A DNA stretch of 64,000 nucleotides, taken from contig CANFOM010000009.1 in NCBI GenBank assembly GCA_947448725.1, positions 1 to 64,000 on the forward strand, given 5' to 3'. A program made the position numbers and the translations under genes. Under the pieces are notes generated by a model. That model was not told the DNA's origin, made no database searches, and saw only the letters and a list, made by a program, of their open reading frames with translations. Source of the stretch: Bacteroidota bacterium. Its GTDB lineage: Bacteria; Bacteroidota; Bacteroidia; Chitinophagales; Chitinophagaceae. Within the stretch, counting starts at the first letter, position 1. Every line of letters starts with the position of its first letter. This document shows positions 52,692 to 61,969 of this stretch, piece by piece.

Positions 52692-53327
52692 TTAGAGTCC
52701 TTCTGCGTCTAATTTATTGTATTGGTCTATACAAGCCAATACCTCTTCAACACCAGTGCCTTTTTCTGCGCTGGTGACAAAACCTTGTGGTAAAAAAGGT
52801 AATATTTTATTCAACTCATCAAAGAATGATTTTACATTTCGAGTAACGACACCAGGTTTTTCTTTGTCTGATTTGGTGAAAATAACGGTATAAGGTATTT
52901 CCCATTTATGCAATTGCAAAATAAAAGCAAGGTCTATTTTTTGCGGGGTATGTCGGCTATCAATTAAAACAAATATGCGACTTAGGTTTTCTCTTTTTCT
53001 TAAATAATTTTCAATCATTTGCTCCCATCTTCTTCTACTGCTTTGGGATACTTTGGCAAAACCATAACCGGGTAAATCAACAATATACCATTTGTCTTGT
53101 TTTCCTTTGGCCACTTGGTTGCTGACAATTTCAAAGTGGTTAATCAATTGCGTCTTACCTGGTGTGCCTGAAGTTTTGGCCAAGTTTTTTTGACCGCACA
53201 AAGCATTTATGATGGAAGATTTTCCCACATTGCTTCGCCCAATAAAAGCATATTCAGGTGCTTTTAAATTAGGACATTGATCAAAACTTGGACTGGAAAT
53301 TAAATAAGTCGCTTTAACAATTTTCAT
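52692..53327 (-). CDS. engB: Ribosome biogenesis GTPase EngB/YsxC
   Basis: 211 residues, the normal size. All G motifs are visible: G1 GRSNVGKS (30-37), G2 region SGTPGKTQLINHF, G3 DLPGYGFA, G4 TKSDKEKPG and G5 TSAEKGTG. It assists assembly of the large ribosomal subunit. Co-directional with the haem-binding protein gene, 14 bases downstream of it. Confidence 0.95.
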   Translation of the reverse strand: MKIVKATYLISSPSFDQCPNLKAPEYAFIGRSNVGKSSIINALCGQKNLAKTSGTPGKTQLINHFEIVSNQVAKGKQDKWYIVDLPGYGFAKVSQSSRRRWEQMIENYLRKRENLSRIFVLIDSRHTPQKIDLAFILQLHKWEIPYTVIFTKSDKEKPGVVTRNVKSFFDELNKILPFLPQGFVTSAEKGTGVEEVLACIDQYNKLDAEGL

Positions 53328-53341
53328 AAGGTAAGTAAGAC

Positions 53342-53851
53342 TTATTTAGCAGCTCCTTCTGGTTTGGTGGGTCTTTTTAATTTGAGACTATCAGCAGGGT
53401 AGGTGGCTTTGATGGTATCAACAATATTTTGACACCAATCAGAGATCAACGCTTTTTCTGCTTCGGTTAATTTAGCTTCTTGATGTATTAAGGTATAAGA
53501 TGGTAAAGGCATTTCACCTTCTTTTATTTGCTCAATACATTCTTCTAACTTTTTATTTTGCTTGCCAATTCTATAGCCAGCAAATTCATTAAGGTTAAAA
53601 TGTCTTTTGCCATCTTTTACATGGTTCGCAGTCCAATAGCCAATGGGCTCAATGGCAGTATACCAAGGGTAGTTAGTTTTATTGGTATGACAATCGGCAC
53701 AAGCCTTATCAAATACTAATTTTACACTATCCGACATAGGGTATTTAGTGGTAATGTCTTTGGTGGTGTCAGCAGATAAGTTTTTTTCGGGACGTATAAA
53801 CTGCATCACTATTAAAACAATAAGCAGTCCAACTAAAATTTTCTTTATCAT
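53342..53851 (-). CDS. Haem-binding domain (c-type) protein
   Basis: 169 residues. An N-terminal membrane anchor or signal (2-19) and a single c-type haem site CADCH at 51-55, then NKTNYPWYTAIEPIGYW and HVKDGKRHFNLNEF, the pattern of the Bacteroidetes haem-binding domain (Haem_bd) family. A later region, LPSYTLIHQEAKLTEAEK, contains a possible distal ligand. It faces the periplasm and is probably an electron carrier or sensor; partners unknown. Probably transcribed with engB. Confidence 0.85.
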   Translation of the reverse strand: MIKKILVGLLIVLIVMQFIRPEKNLSADTTKDITTKYPMSDSVKLVFDKACADCHTNKTNYPWYTAIEPIGYWTANHVKDGKRHFNLNEFAGYRIGKQNKKLEECIEQIKEGEMPLPSYTLIHQEAKLTEAEKALISDWCQNIVDTIKATYPADSLKLKRPTKPEGAAK

Positions 53852-53952
53852 ACATTTATGTTTTATTGAATTTCCATATTTAAGACAACCATCAACGCGT
53901 ATAGTTTAATAAGTTGGCTTAAAAAAAGTTATAGTAAGGTAGTTCTAATTTT

Positions 53953-55470
53953 TTAAATTAATACTTTTCCAGTCATTTCTTTCGGTATAGGAAGGTTCAT
54001 CATGGTTAAAATAGTGGGTGCCAAATCGCCTAATTTACCAGTTTGTATAGAGCCTTTCCATTCCTTATCTATAATAAAGAAGGGAACTAAATTGGTGGTA
54101 TGTGCGGTATTGGGGCTGCCGTCTTCATTGATCATAAAGTCTGCATTACCATGATCGGCTGTTAAGAAAATAGTATAGCCATTTTGTAAACCAGCGGTAA
54201 CTACTTTTTCTACGCAAGCGTCCACTGTTTCCACTGCTTTTACCACCGCGCTAAAAACACCTGTATGCCCTACCATATCTGCATTGGCAAAATTTAAACA
54301 AATAAAATCGGGATGTCCTGCGTTTATTTCAGGCAATAATTTATCTGTTAATTCTTGCGCACTCATTTCGGGTTGCAAATCATAGGTGGCTACTTTTGGT
54401 GAAGGGGCCATAATTCTAGTTTCACCATCAAAAGGTTGTTCTCTTCCTCCACTAAAAAAGAAAGTAACATGCGGATATTTCTCAGTTTCCGCTATACGAA
54501 TTTGTTTTTTATTATTTTGCGCCAACACATCACCTAATGTATTGACTAGGTTGTCATTTTCGAAAATAATATGCACGTTTTTAAAAGTTTCATCATACTT
54601 GGTCATTGTAGTATAATGAAGTTTTAATTTATTCATCTCCAATTCGGGAAAATCTTTTTGTGTTAATACCTCTGTAATTTCTCTGCAACGATCAGTTCTA
54701 AAATTATAACACAACACTGCATCTTCTTCTTCAATAGTCGCAATAGGATTCCCGTTTTCAAGAATAATAGTAGGCTTTATAAATTCATCTGTTATTGCAT
54801 TGGCGTAATTCTCTTCAATAGCTGCAATTGCTGAACTGGCAGTAGGGCCAATTCCTTTCACTAAGGCATCATATGCAAATTTTACTCTTTCCCATCTTTT
54901 ATCTCTATCCATAGCATAGTACCTTCCACTTACAGAAGCAATTTTTCCTACGGAACCAGCTAAATATTTTTCGACGTTTTCAACAAAGCCCAAACCGCTT
55001 TTTGGATCGGTGTCTCTACCATCGGTAAAAGCATGAATAAATACTTTTGTTAAACCTTCTTTTTTACAAATGTCGCAAAGGGCTTTTAAATGTGAAGTGT
55101 GTGCATGAACACCTCCGTCACTTACTAAACCTAATAAATGCAAAGGCTTGTTATTTTGTTTAGCGTATTGAATGCTTGCTAATAATGTCTTATTAGCAGC
55201 TAATTCACCATCTTTAACTGCCACATTGATTCTTTGCAATTCTTGATAGACAATTCTGCCTGCCCCTAAATTCAAATGTCCCACTTCGCTATTACCCATT
55301 TGCCCCTCAGGTAAACCAACGGCTTCTCCGCAAGTGACTAAGGTGGAGTTAGGATATTGCTTATATAAACTATGAACAAAAGGGACATTGGCCTGTTGAA
55401 TGGCATCGGCCTTAGGCACCAAGCCCAAACCCCATCCATCCATGATTACTAATATTACTTTTTTTGACAT
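53953..55470 (-). CDS. gpmI: 2,3-bisphosphoglycerate-independent phosphoglycerate mutase
   Basis: 505 residues, normal length. Interconverts 3- and 2-phosphoglycerate in glycolysis using two Mn ions. Asp11 (MDGWG) and the phosphorylated Ser61 (MGNSEVGH) are present, as are SDGGVHAHTSHL, HAFTDGRDTDPKSG, SGRYYAMDRDKRWERV, and the C-terminal metal-binding NFANADMVGHTG and TADHGNAD. Divergent from the DUF4783 gene. Confidence 0.97.
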   Translation of the reverse strand: MSKKVILVIMDGWGLGLVPKADAIQQANVPFVHSLYKQYPNSTLVTCGEAVGLPEGQMGNSEVGHLNLGAGRIVYQELQRINVAVKDGELAANKTLLASIQYAKQNNKPLHLLGLVSDGGVHAHTSHLKALCDICKKEGLTKVFIHAFTDGRDTDPKSGLGFVENVEKYLAGSVGKIASVSGRYYAMDRDKRWERVKFAYDALVKGIGPTASSAIAAIEENYANAITDEFIKPTIILENGNPIATIEEEDAVLCYNFRTDRCREITEVLTQKDFPELEMNKLKLHYTTMTKYDETFKNVHIIFENDNLVNTLGDVLAQNNKKQIRIAETEKYPHVTFFFSGGREQPFDGETRIMAPSPKVATYDLQPEMSAQELTDKLLPEINAGHPDFICLNFANADMVGHTGVFSAVVKAVETVDACVEKVVTAGLQNGYTIFLTADHGNADFMINEDGSPNTAHTTNLVPFFIIDKEWKGSIQTGKLGDLAPTILTMMNLPIPKEMTGKVLI

Positions 55471-55491
55471 TTTCTTACCTAATTTTAGCTG

Positions 55492-55499
55492 TAACTTTG
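55492..55499 (+). promoter_or_regulatory. -7 promoter element of the DUF4783 gene
   Basis: TAACTTTG matches TAnnTTTG exactly, 77 bases before the ATG at 55577, giving a leader of about 70 bases. Confidence 0.45.
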
Positions 55500-55576
55500 T
55501 TTTTTATTAATTGGTACCACAAAGTTTCAAAATACTAAGCAGACTACAAACTTTAAGCGGTTATAATACTAAAAAA

Positions 55577-55966
55577 ATGAGCCCTATTCGCAAAATACTG
55601 TTGATCCTGAGTTTTTTAATTTCAAATACATCTTTATTTGCACAAAAGGAGACAGAGCAGATCACCCAAAATATACAAACTGCTAATTTTTCGAACCTGC
55701 TAATTTTTTGGGATACGGAAGTAGAAATGACCATTTTAGACCAAATCAATCAAAAAACAAGTCAACCGCAGGAAGCCAATCAGCAACTGCAACTTTTTTT
55801 TAATAATAAAAGTATTGTAGGGTTTGATAAAAATGCAGAGCGTAAAGTAGGCAATACAGTATACATCACAGGTAAGCTTTTGTCCGGCACCAATAAATAC
55901 AATCTCACACTCCTATTACAAGAAACAAAAAAAGGACTTCGCATTGTTAGCGTTAGAGTTAGTTAG
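55577..55966 (+). CDS. DUF4783-type secreted protein
   Basis: 129 residues from the ATG at 55577, preferred over an in-frame TTG at 55511 because it places the signal peptide (1-~22, ILLILSFLISNTSLFAQ) at the N-terminus. The mature part has the DUF4783 pattern: an N-terminal helix, LLIFWDTEVEMTILDQ, and NTVYITGKLLSGTNKYNLTL, a cone-shaped alpha+beta fold like that of NTF2-like proteins. Function unknown. Confidence 0.75.
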   Translation: MSPIRKILLILSFLISNTSLFAQKETEQITQNIQTANFSNLLIFWDTEVEMTILDQINQKTSQPQEANQQLQLFFNNKSIVGFDKNAERKVGNTVYITGKLLSGTNKYNLTLLLQETKKGLRIVSVRVS

Positions 55967-56012
55967 CACAATATTTTTTTAATAATGCGTTTTATTCTAT
56001 TTTTAGAAAACA

Positions 56013-56351
56013 ATGAGTAAGAAACAAAATACAAGTAGTTCTCCATTGGTGTATAGTACCGATCCAAATTATCTTCCCCCTTCGGAGATGAATGAAGTAG
56101 AAACCCTTTTGCCCGAAGAGCAGCCTTTAAAAATTCTTTTAGAAACAAAACAACGTGCAGGAAAAACGGTCACTGTGGTTGTTGGATTTGTAGGAACTGA
56201 AGAAGCCATAAATGTGTTAGGCAAGGCATTGAAAAATCATTGCGGTACAGGAGGCTCTGTAAAAGATGGTGAAATTATCATTCAAGGAGATCATCGTCAG
56301 AAAATATTTCAATACTTTAAAGCAAAAGGATACAAAAAGGCCAAGCTTTAA
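56013..56351 (+). CDS. SUI1/YciH-type translation initiation factor
   Basis: 112 residues. After a variable N-terminal 45 residues comes the SUI1 (eIF1-like) domain: TKQRAGKTVTVVVGFVG (about 47-63), KALKNHCGTGGSVKDGEIII (73-92) and the final QGDHRQKIFQYFKAKGYKKA. Bacterial members bind the small ribosomal subunit and may influence start-site choice. Its last four bases overlap the dnaX stop on the other strand. A near-consensus -7 box TATTTTTA lies at 55998-56005. Confidence 0.9.
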   Translation: MSKKQNTSSSPLVYSTDPNYLPPSEMNEVETLLPEEQPLKILLETKQRAGKTVTVVVGFVGTEEAINVLGKALKNHCGTGGSVKDGEIIIQGDHRQKIFQYFKAKGYKKAKL

Positions 56352-58183
56352 AAATATACTTCCAAGTTTAGCTTTGTTTTTAGTTCGGCAATTAAAGGAT
56401 ATTGAGCCGCCATGCGTTCGTATTTTTGTTTGCTGTTTAAACTTAAATGCAATGGCACATCTTCTTTTTCGCCTACCGCTACTAGAATATTAAATTGAAT
56501 GGCACGATTGTGAAAACTATCCCAAACTTTTTCTAATAAATTCATGCGTTCTTGTTCGACAAATTTTTGAGCAGTTAAAGCCGGTACTGTTATGGTGAAA
56601 TGGGTTTCGTCTTCAATAGTTAAAACGGCAAATTTAAAAGTGCCAGCCGCGGAATGTTTTAATGCGGTTTCTAAATACTGTGTGTAGTCATCCCAGCATT
56701 TTCTTAATAGTTCCATACTTAATGGAAGGGATTCAATTACTTCTTCTATCTCGTATTTTTCACCGTACTTTTTTTGTAAAACAGCTAATAAATTTTTCTT
56801 ATTGCCCTCGTTGGAATTGGTGCTTGTGGCCTTTGTACTTGCAACTATTGCAGATTTAATAGGAACCTCCATAGGAACTTCCATAGCAGTCTCTTGACTA
56901 GGCTTAGCTACAGAGGTATTCGTTTCTTTGCTCTTATTTTTTGTTTCAGGGACGGTTTCGATAATTAATTTAGCCTCTTGGTTAACTACTATATTACTTA
57001 AAGGAACTATTTTTTTAAGGCGAATGGGGTAATGGCTCTCAATTAGTTTTTTTTTTACTAGTTGGTTGTCTTCCATACTCAACTCAATGGCTTGTTGTAA
57101 AAAATTTAGTTTGATAATGGCCATTTCTACATGCAGTCTTTTATTGCGCGCCATTTTAAATTGAATCTCTGCTTCGTTTAATAAATTCAAGGCACTTACC
57201 AAATAAGGGGTACTTATATCGGCCGCAGTATTGACGTATTGTTCTCTCCAGCCTTCAATGGATTCTAATAATTTTGCACTAGCGGTATCCTTACAAACCA
57301 ATAAATTTCTAATAAAACTAGCCAATCCGTATAAGACCATATCTCCTTCAAATCCTTTTTGGTTAATTTCATCGTACAGCAACATGGCATTGGTCAAATC
57401 CTGTTTGACTAAATAATCTAATAATTTAAAAAAGTAAGCCTCGTCTAAAATATTTAAATGCTCTAAAGTATTGGCGTAGGTTAATGCACCGTTTGAAAAA
57501 CTAACTATTTTATCTAAGATACTTAGTGCATCACGCATACAGCCTTCGCTTTTTTGAGCGATTAATTGTAATGCATTTTTTTCTGCTTTGATATGCTCTT
57601 TGCCAATGATTTCTTCTAAATGCGCAACAGTATCATTGGAATTAATACGTCTAAAATCAAAAATTTGACACCTACTTAATATGGTAGGTAATATCTTATG
57701 CTTTTCGGTAGTAGCTAAAATAAAAATTGCGTAAGGAGGAGGTTCTTCCAAAGTTTTCAAAAACGCATTAAAGGCACTCGTGCTTAACATGTGTACCTCA
57801 TCTACTATATAAACTTTGTATTTACCAGCTTGTGGCGCAAATCGAACCTGTTCAACAAGGGTTCTAATATCATCTACCGAATTATTACTAGCTGCATCTA
57901 ATTCATGAATATTTAAACTGCCCCCTTTTTCAAAAGAAACACAACTTTCACAGGTATTGCATGCTTCCCCTTCTTTAGTGACATGGGTGCAATTGATAGT
58001 CTTTGCAAGAATTCTTGCACAAGTGGTTTTGCCCACCCCTCTAGGTCCACAAAACAAAAAAGCATGTGCTAAATGATTGTTTAAAATGGCATTCTTTAAA
58101 GTGGTCGTAATATGCGACTGTCCCACCACTGTATTAAAGTTTTGGGGCCTATATTTTCTAGCTGAAACAACAAAATTTTCCAT
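56348..58183 (-). CDS. dnaX: DNA polymerase III subunit gamma/tau
   Basis: 611 residues; clamp-loader ATPase. Walker A GPRGVGKTTCAR (about 45-56), zinc-binding cysteines in CTHVTKEGEACNTCESC (about 65-81), DEVHMLS, the sensor TTEKHKILPTILSRCQIFDF, and collar domain to about 370. Residues ~395-460 are a low-complexity linker, followed by the tau-specific C-terminal domain. Codons for Val376-Lys379 contain ten consecutive A (57056 to 57047). A one-base slip either way meets a stop within three codons, giving a ~380-residue gamma-like product made of the ATPase and collar domains. Confidence 0.95.
   Translation of the reverse strand: MENFVVSARKYRPQNFNTVVGQSHITTTLKNAILNNHLAHAFLFCGPRGVGKTTCARILAKTINCTHVTKEGEACNTCESCVSFEKGGSLNIHELDAASNNSVDDIRTLVEQVRFAPQAGKYKVYIVDEVHMLSTSAFNAFLKTLEEPPPYAIFILATTEKHKILPTILSRCQIFDFRRINSNDTVAHLEEIIGKEHIKAEKNALQLIAQKSEGCMRDALSILDKIVSFSNGALTYANTLEHLNILDEAYFFKLLDYLVKQDLTNAMLLYDEINQKGFEGDMVLYGLASFIRNLLVCKDTASAKLLESIEGWREQYVNTAADISTPYLVSALNLLNEAEIQFKMARNKRLHVEMAIIKLNFLQQAIELSMEDNQLVKKKLIESHYPIRLKKIVPLSNIVVNQEAKLIIETVPETKNKSKETNTSVAKPSQETAMEVPMEVPIKSAIVASTKATSTNSNEGNKKNLLAVLQKKYGEKYEIEEVIESLPLSMELLRKCWDDYTQYLETALKHSAAGTFKFAVLTIEDETHFTITVPALTAQKFVEQERMNLLEKVWDSFHNRAIQFNILVAVGEKEDVPLHLSLNSKQKYERMAAQYPLIAELKTKLNLEVYF
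57047..57056 (-). other. A10 slippery run in dnaX (probable frameshift/slippage site)
   Basis: On the coding strand GTA is followed by nine A, giving a run of ten. The zero frame continues as VKKKLIE. With one extra A, or a -1 ribosomal shift, the frame reads KKKTN-stop; with one A lost it reads KKN-stop. The site falls just after the collar domain, as do known gamma-producing sites in other bacteria. Confidence 0.6.
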
Positions 58184-58270
58184 ACTTGACGCGCAATATA
58201 CACATTCAAAATCAAAAGTTAGGCTCCCCTAATTAAATCTTATCCCCTATTTATAAATAGCTATTTGGAC

Positions 58271-59455
58271 TTACTCTTTTACGCTGTAATCCATCATAGG
58301 GTGCCTTTCAAAAGGGGTGAGGCTCGTATTAAAAATATGCCTATAAGTGACCATTTGTCTGCTAGGAACAGCCCCTAAGCTTTTATAAATATTCACCATT
58401 TTTGGATTCCAGTCGGCGGCCCAACCCATTTCATATTCTTTGTAAATATTGGATTCGTGTAACCATAAATCGCAGGAGTAAATTAAAAAACTGTCCACCC
58501 CCAAGGCTTGGTATTTGGGTACGACACCAAAAGCTAAACCAGTTAATTTAGTATTGGTTTTATTCCATTTCATCCACAACAAACGTAATTTTTGCCAAAG
58601 TCCAAGTCGCCCATTGAAATATTTAAAATATTGATTGACGTCTGGAATATTAATAAACATGGCAATGGGTTCTTCTTTATAATAAGCAAACCAAATTACT
58701 TTTTCATCCATCACCGCTTTTAGGGAATTAAATAGTTTTATGATCTGCTCATAGGTAATGGCTTTGGCTTCTCCATGTTGTGCCCAGGCGCTATTGTAAA
58801 TAGTTACAAAATCTTGTGCAAATTTTTGCAAATTATTTTTATCTAAGTGAAGGGCCCTATAATCGGACTTGGCTTTGAATTTTTTATAACGCTCTTCAAA
58901 TTTAGGCGGTAGGCCATCTTCAATATTGAGTTTGTAATAATATTGATTGTAGAAGTTTTCAAAACCGTATTGGGTAAGCAATGATTCATAATAGGGAGGG
59001 TTATAGGACATGCCATACATAGGTTCTTCCTCAAATCCTTTCACCATCAGTCCCCACCATTTGTCGCGGTCGCCAAAATTAATGGGTCCATCCATGGCTT
59101 GCATACCATTTGCGAAGAGCCATGCTTTAGCGGTGTCAAGGAGTAGTTTAGCTGTTGCAAAATCATTGATGCAATCAAAAAACCCTACACAGCCCACTGG
59201 ATATTCAGTGCCCTTGTTTTTATAACTCGAATAATAAAAGGCAGCGATGCGACCGATGGTTTCACCTTGTTCATTTTGTACCAACCATCTTTTAGCATTG
59301 CCTTGTTGGAATAACTTATTTTTTATTGGGTCAAAAACTTCCGCCACTTCTTTATTCAATGGTCTAATATAATTAGGGTTGCCTTTATTTAATTGGGCAT
59401 TGATGGCTACAAAAGAATCTTCGAGTAAATGCGTGTCGACTTCAACAATTTTCAT
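58271..59455 (-). CDS. Conserved GNAT-like protein (putative N-acyltransferase)
   Basis: 394 residues, no signal peptide. The first half contains IGRIAAFYYSSYKNKGTEYP and GCVGFFDCINDFATAKLLLD, and the second half GLAFGVVPKYQALGVDSFLI and YEMGWAADWNPKMVNIYKSL, resembling two GNAT-type folds in tandem. This is a conserved family in Bacteroidetes, usually annotated only as hypothetical or N-acetyltransferase. The substrate is unknown. It is 9 bases downstream of rsmE and probably in the same transcript. Confidence 0.65.
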   Translation of the reverse strand: MKIVEVDTHLLEDSFVAINAQLNKGNPNYIRPLNKEVAEVFDPIKNKLFQQGNAKRWLVQNEQGETIGRIAAFYYSSYKNKGTEYPVGCVGFFDCINDFATAKLLLDTAKAWLFANGMQAMDGPINFGDRDKWWGLMVKGFEEEPMYGMSYNPPYYESLLTQYGFENFYNQYYYKLNIEDGLPPKFEERYKKFKAKSDYRALHLDKNNLQKFAQDFVTIYNSAWAQHGEAKAITYEQIIKLFNSLKAVMDEKVIWFAYYKEEPIAMFINIPDVNQYFKYFNGRLGLWQKLRLLWMKWNKTNTKLTGLAFGVVPKYQALGVDSFLIYSCDLWLHESNIYKEYEMGWAADWNPKMVNIYKSLGAVPSRQMVTYRHIFNTSLTPFERHPMMDYSVKE

Positions 59456-59464
59456 TGCTTGAAA

Positions 59465-60166
59465 TTAGAAATTTTTTAATACACTTAGTGCAAATAAGCC
59501 AGCTGTTTCTGTTCTGAGCCGAGTAGGTCCTAAATGAATGGCTTGGCAACCATTTTGAAGGGCCAATTCAATTTCGGGCTTACTAAAATCACCTTCAGGG
59601 CCTATCAATAAAAGGCAATCCTGTGCTGCTTTCACTTTTTTAATATCCATTTTATCGCCTGGCGCACAATGGGCTATTAGTTTTTGTGCGTTTTTTTGTT
59701 GGGCAATGACATCTTTGAAGCGGAGGGGAGCGTTCAATTGGGGAAGCCAAGTTTGTTGACTTTGAATCATGGCCGACTGCACAATATTTTGCATGCGGTC
59801 CAATTTAAATTTTTCAAATAGGGTATGCTCACAAATCATGGGAACAATTGCTGTTACACCCATTTCGGTAGCTTTTTCTATGAGCCATTCCAATCGAGTT
59901 GCATTTTTTAGTAGAGCAATACCTAGGGTTAAGCTTTGCGATGGAGCAGAAAATTTTTTCTCTGCTAAAATAGTAACCAGTGTATTTTTTTTATGGGGCG
60001 CTGTAATACTTGCTTCAAATAAATAACCTTGACCATTGGTTAAATCAATTCGGTCGCCTTCTTGCATTCTTAATACTTGAACGCAATGCTTGCTACTCAT
60101 TTCACTCAAAGTAAAACTAGTATTGCCTGATAGTAAATGAGGTTCGTAGAAATAAGGGACAGGCAT
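59465..60166 (-). CDS. rsmE: 16S rRNA (uracil-1498-N3)-methyltransferase
   Basis: 233 residues, normal for RsmE. An N-terminal PUA-like domain (about 1-72: FTLSEMSSKHCVQVLRMQEG) and a C-terminal SPOUT knot with KATEMGVTAIVPMICEHT, LLIGPEGDFSKPEIELA and LGPTRLRTETAGLFAL, which forms the AdoMet pocket. It lies between dnaB (12 bases upstream) and the GNAT-like gene. Confidence 0.95.
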   Translation of the reverse strand: MPVPYFYEPHLLSGNTSFTLSEMSSKHCVQVLRMQEGDRIDLTNGQGYLFEASITAPHKKNTLVTILAEKKFSAPSQSLTLGIALLKNATRLEWLIEKATEMGVTAIVPMICEHTLFEKFKLDRMQNIVQSAMIQSQQTWLPQLNAPLRFKDVIAQQKNAQKLIAHCAPGDKMDIKKVKAAQDCLLLIGPEGDFSKPEIELALQNGCQAIHLGPTRLRTETAGLFALSVLKNF

Positions 60167-60178
60167 GCTGATTGTATT

Positions 60179-61747
60179 TTAAAAAGGCTGATCGTCGTTG
60201 ATGCCTTCGTCAAATTCACCGCCATTCATTTTGCTGCCTTGAATAAAGAAGCGTCCTCCATCACCCGTACCGCCATTGTTGGCGCCAGCTTGAATAGGCT
60301 TGTAATTATTACCTAGTCCAGGAATACCGCTATCGCCTTCCCATTCTTCGAAACGTTGAATGTCTAAATTGGCTCTTAATTTAATCAAGTCTAAACGACC
60401 ATTTCTATGCTTCGCTATTCTAATATGTGTTTCACCTTGGGTGCTTTCACCCATTTCATTACTCATTACTTCGTAATACTCTGGACGGTAAATAAACATT
60501 ACCATATCGGCATCTTGCTCAATGGCACCCGACTCACGTAAGTCACTCAATTGAGGCATCTTACTTTCTTTTCTCGTTTCCACCGCACGACTTAATTGAG
60601 ACAAAGCAATGATGGGAATATTTAATTCCTTAGCCAATGCTTTCAAACTTCTTGAAATATTACTAATCTCTTGCTCACGATTTGAATTTCTATCGCCGGA
60701 GCCACTCATTAATTGTAAGTAGTCAATAATAATTATTTTAACCTGATGCTTATTCACTAGTCTTCTTGCCTTGGCTCTAAATTCAAAAATATTTAAGGCA
60801 GCGGTATCGTCAATATAAATAGGGGCTTGTTCTAATTTTTTTATACCCTTGCTATGCAATTGTTGGTATTCGTAATCTTCTAATTTTCCTCTGGAAATTT
60901 TTTCCATTTTAATTTCACTCTCCGCACTTAAAATACGTTGCACCAATTGGGAGGCGCTCATCTCTAAACTAAAAAAGCCAACTGCTTGTGGTTTGGTAGG
61001 ATGCAATGCTGCATTGCGGGCCAAGTTTAAAGCAAACGCGGTTTTACCCACGGAAGGTCTTGCTGCTAAAATAATTAAATCGGTGGGTTGCCATCCGTAA
61101 GTAATTCTATCCAAGGAAGTGAATCCGCTAGGTACTCCAGAAATTTCATCTTTCTGTGTTCTTAATAAATCAATTCTGGTCACGGCATGGGCTAAAGCAT
61201 CTCCAATGTCTACGAAATTTTTCTTCAAATAATTATTCGTGATATTGAACATTTTAGTTTCACTATCATCTAATAAATCAAACACATCGGTGCTGTCTTC
61301 ATAAGCGTTGGCAATAACTTCGCCGCTGATTCTTATTAATTCTCTTTGAATAAATTTTTGCAATACAATTCTACCATGTGCTTCAATGTTAGCAGTAGAT
61401 ACCACTACGTTGGTTAGTTTTGAAATATAATAAGCACCACCAATAATATCAAGTTGCTCCCGTGTTTTTAATTCTTCTACCATGGTGAGCATATCAATGG
61501 GCATATTTTTTTGTTGCAAACTTTGCATTGCTTCAAAAATCATTTGATGGGCTTCTACATAAAAACATTCTGGCTTTAATATCTCTGTAACAGTATCAAA
61601 AGCACTTTTGTCTAATAAAATGGCCCCTAAAACTGCTTCTTCTAATTCTCTGGCTTGTGGTGGAATTTTTCCATACATCATCGAACTAATGTCTACGGAT
61701 GTACTTTTCTTTTTAGTTCTATTGGTATTTATATTGGGGAGGGCCAT
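60179..61747 (-). CDS. dnaB: Replicative DNA helicase DnaB
   Basis: 522 residues, no intein. N-terminal helical domain (about 30-130, PPQARELEEAVLGAILLDKS), linker, then the RecA-like ATPase with Walker A ARPSVGKTAFALN (about 229-241), Walker B IIIIDYLQLMSG, and ALSQLSRAVETR and DLRESGAIEQDADMV. The C-terminal tail is glycine- and asparagine-rich. It unwinds DNA ahead of the replication fork. Transcribed divergently from pheT; a DnaA-box match lies in the gap. Confidence 0.96.
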   Translation of the reverse strand: MALPNINTNRTKKKSTSVDISSMMYGKIPPQARELEEAVLGAILLDKSAFDTVTEILKPECFYVEAHQMIFEAMQSLQQKNMPIDMLTMVEELKTREQLDIIGGAYYISKLTNVVVSTANIEAHGRIVLQKFIQRELIRISGEVIANAYEDSTDVFDLLDDSETKMFNITNNYLKKNFVDIGDALAHAVTRIDLLRTQKDEISGVPSGFTSLDRITYGWQPTDLIILAARPSVGKTAFALNLARNAALHPTKPQAVGFFSLEMSASQLVQRILSAESEIKMEKISRGKLEDYEYQQLHSKGIKKLEQAPIYIDDTAALNIFEFRAKARRLVNKHQVKIIIIDYLQLMSGSGDRNSNREQEISNISRSLKALAKELNIPIIALSQLSRAVETRKESKMPQLSDLRESGAIEQDADMVMFIYRPEYYEVMSNEMGESTQGETHIRIAKHRNGRLDLIKLRANLDIQRFEEWEGDSGIPGLGNNYKPIQAGANNGGTGDGGRFFIQGSKMNGGEFDEGINDDQPF

Positions 61748-61821
61748 AATGAATCAACTATTTTCTACTGCGAAAATCAACCCAAATTGGGACTTCATGA
61801 AATTTAGTTTTGCAAGTTGCT

Positions 61822-61905
61822 TATGCACAGGGTATTTACACCGGAAATACACAAAATAGGAGGGTTGTTCACCGGTTTTACACCTTGTAATTGCAGTTAT
61901 TCACT
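61822..61905 (+). promoter_or_regulatory. DnaA-box-like sites upstream of dnaB and pheT
   Basis: TTATGCACA at 61822-61830 matches the consensus TTATNCACA exactly; TTATTCACT at 61897-61905 matches 8 of 9. A further TTATCCACT lies inside pheT at 62030-62038. They may mean DnaA control of dnaB expression or a DnaA-titrating site. An origin is not supported by anything else here. Confidence 0.35.
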
Positions 61906-61938
61906 TCTATTTTTTACTTAAAAGCACTTAAAAATTTG

Positions 61939-61946
61939 TATTTTTG
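61939..61946 (+). promoter_or_regulatory. -7 promoter element of pheT
   Basis: TATTTTTG matches TAnnTTTG exactly, 23 bases before the pheT ATG. Confidence 0.5.
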
Positions 61947-61969
61947 AAGCCATACCATAAAGATCCTAT

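Noticed and set aside
61748-61969. Chromosomal origin of replication
   Set aside because: Only one exact DnaA box and no AT-rich unwinding repeat cluster or dnaA gene nearby. Without genome-wide skew data the claim cannot be supported.
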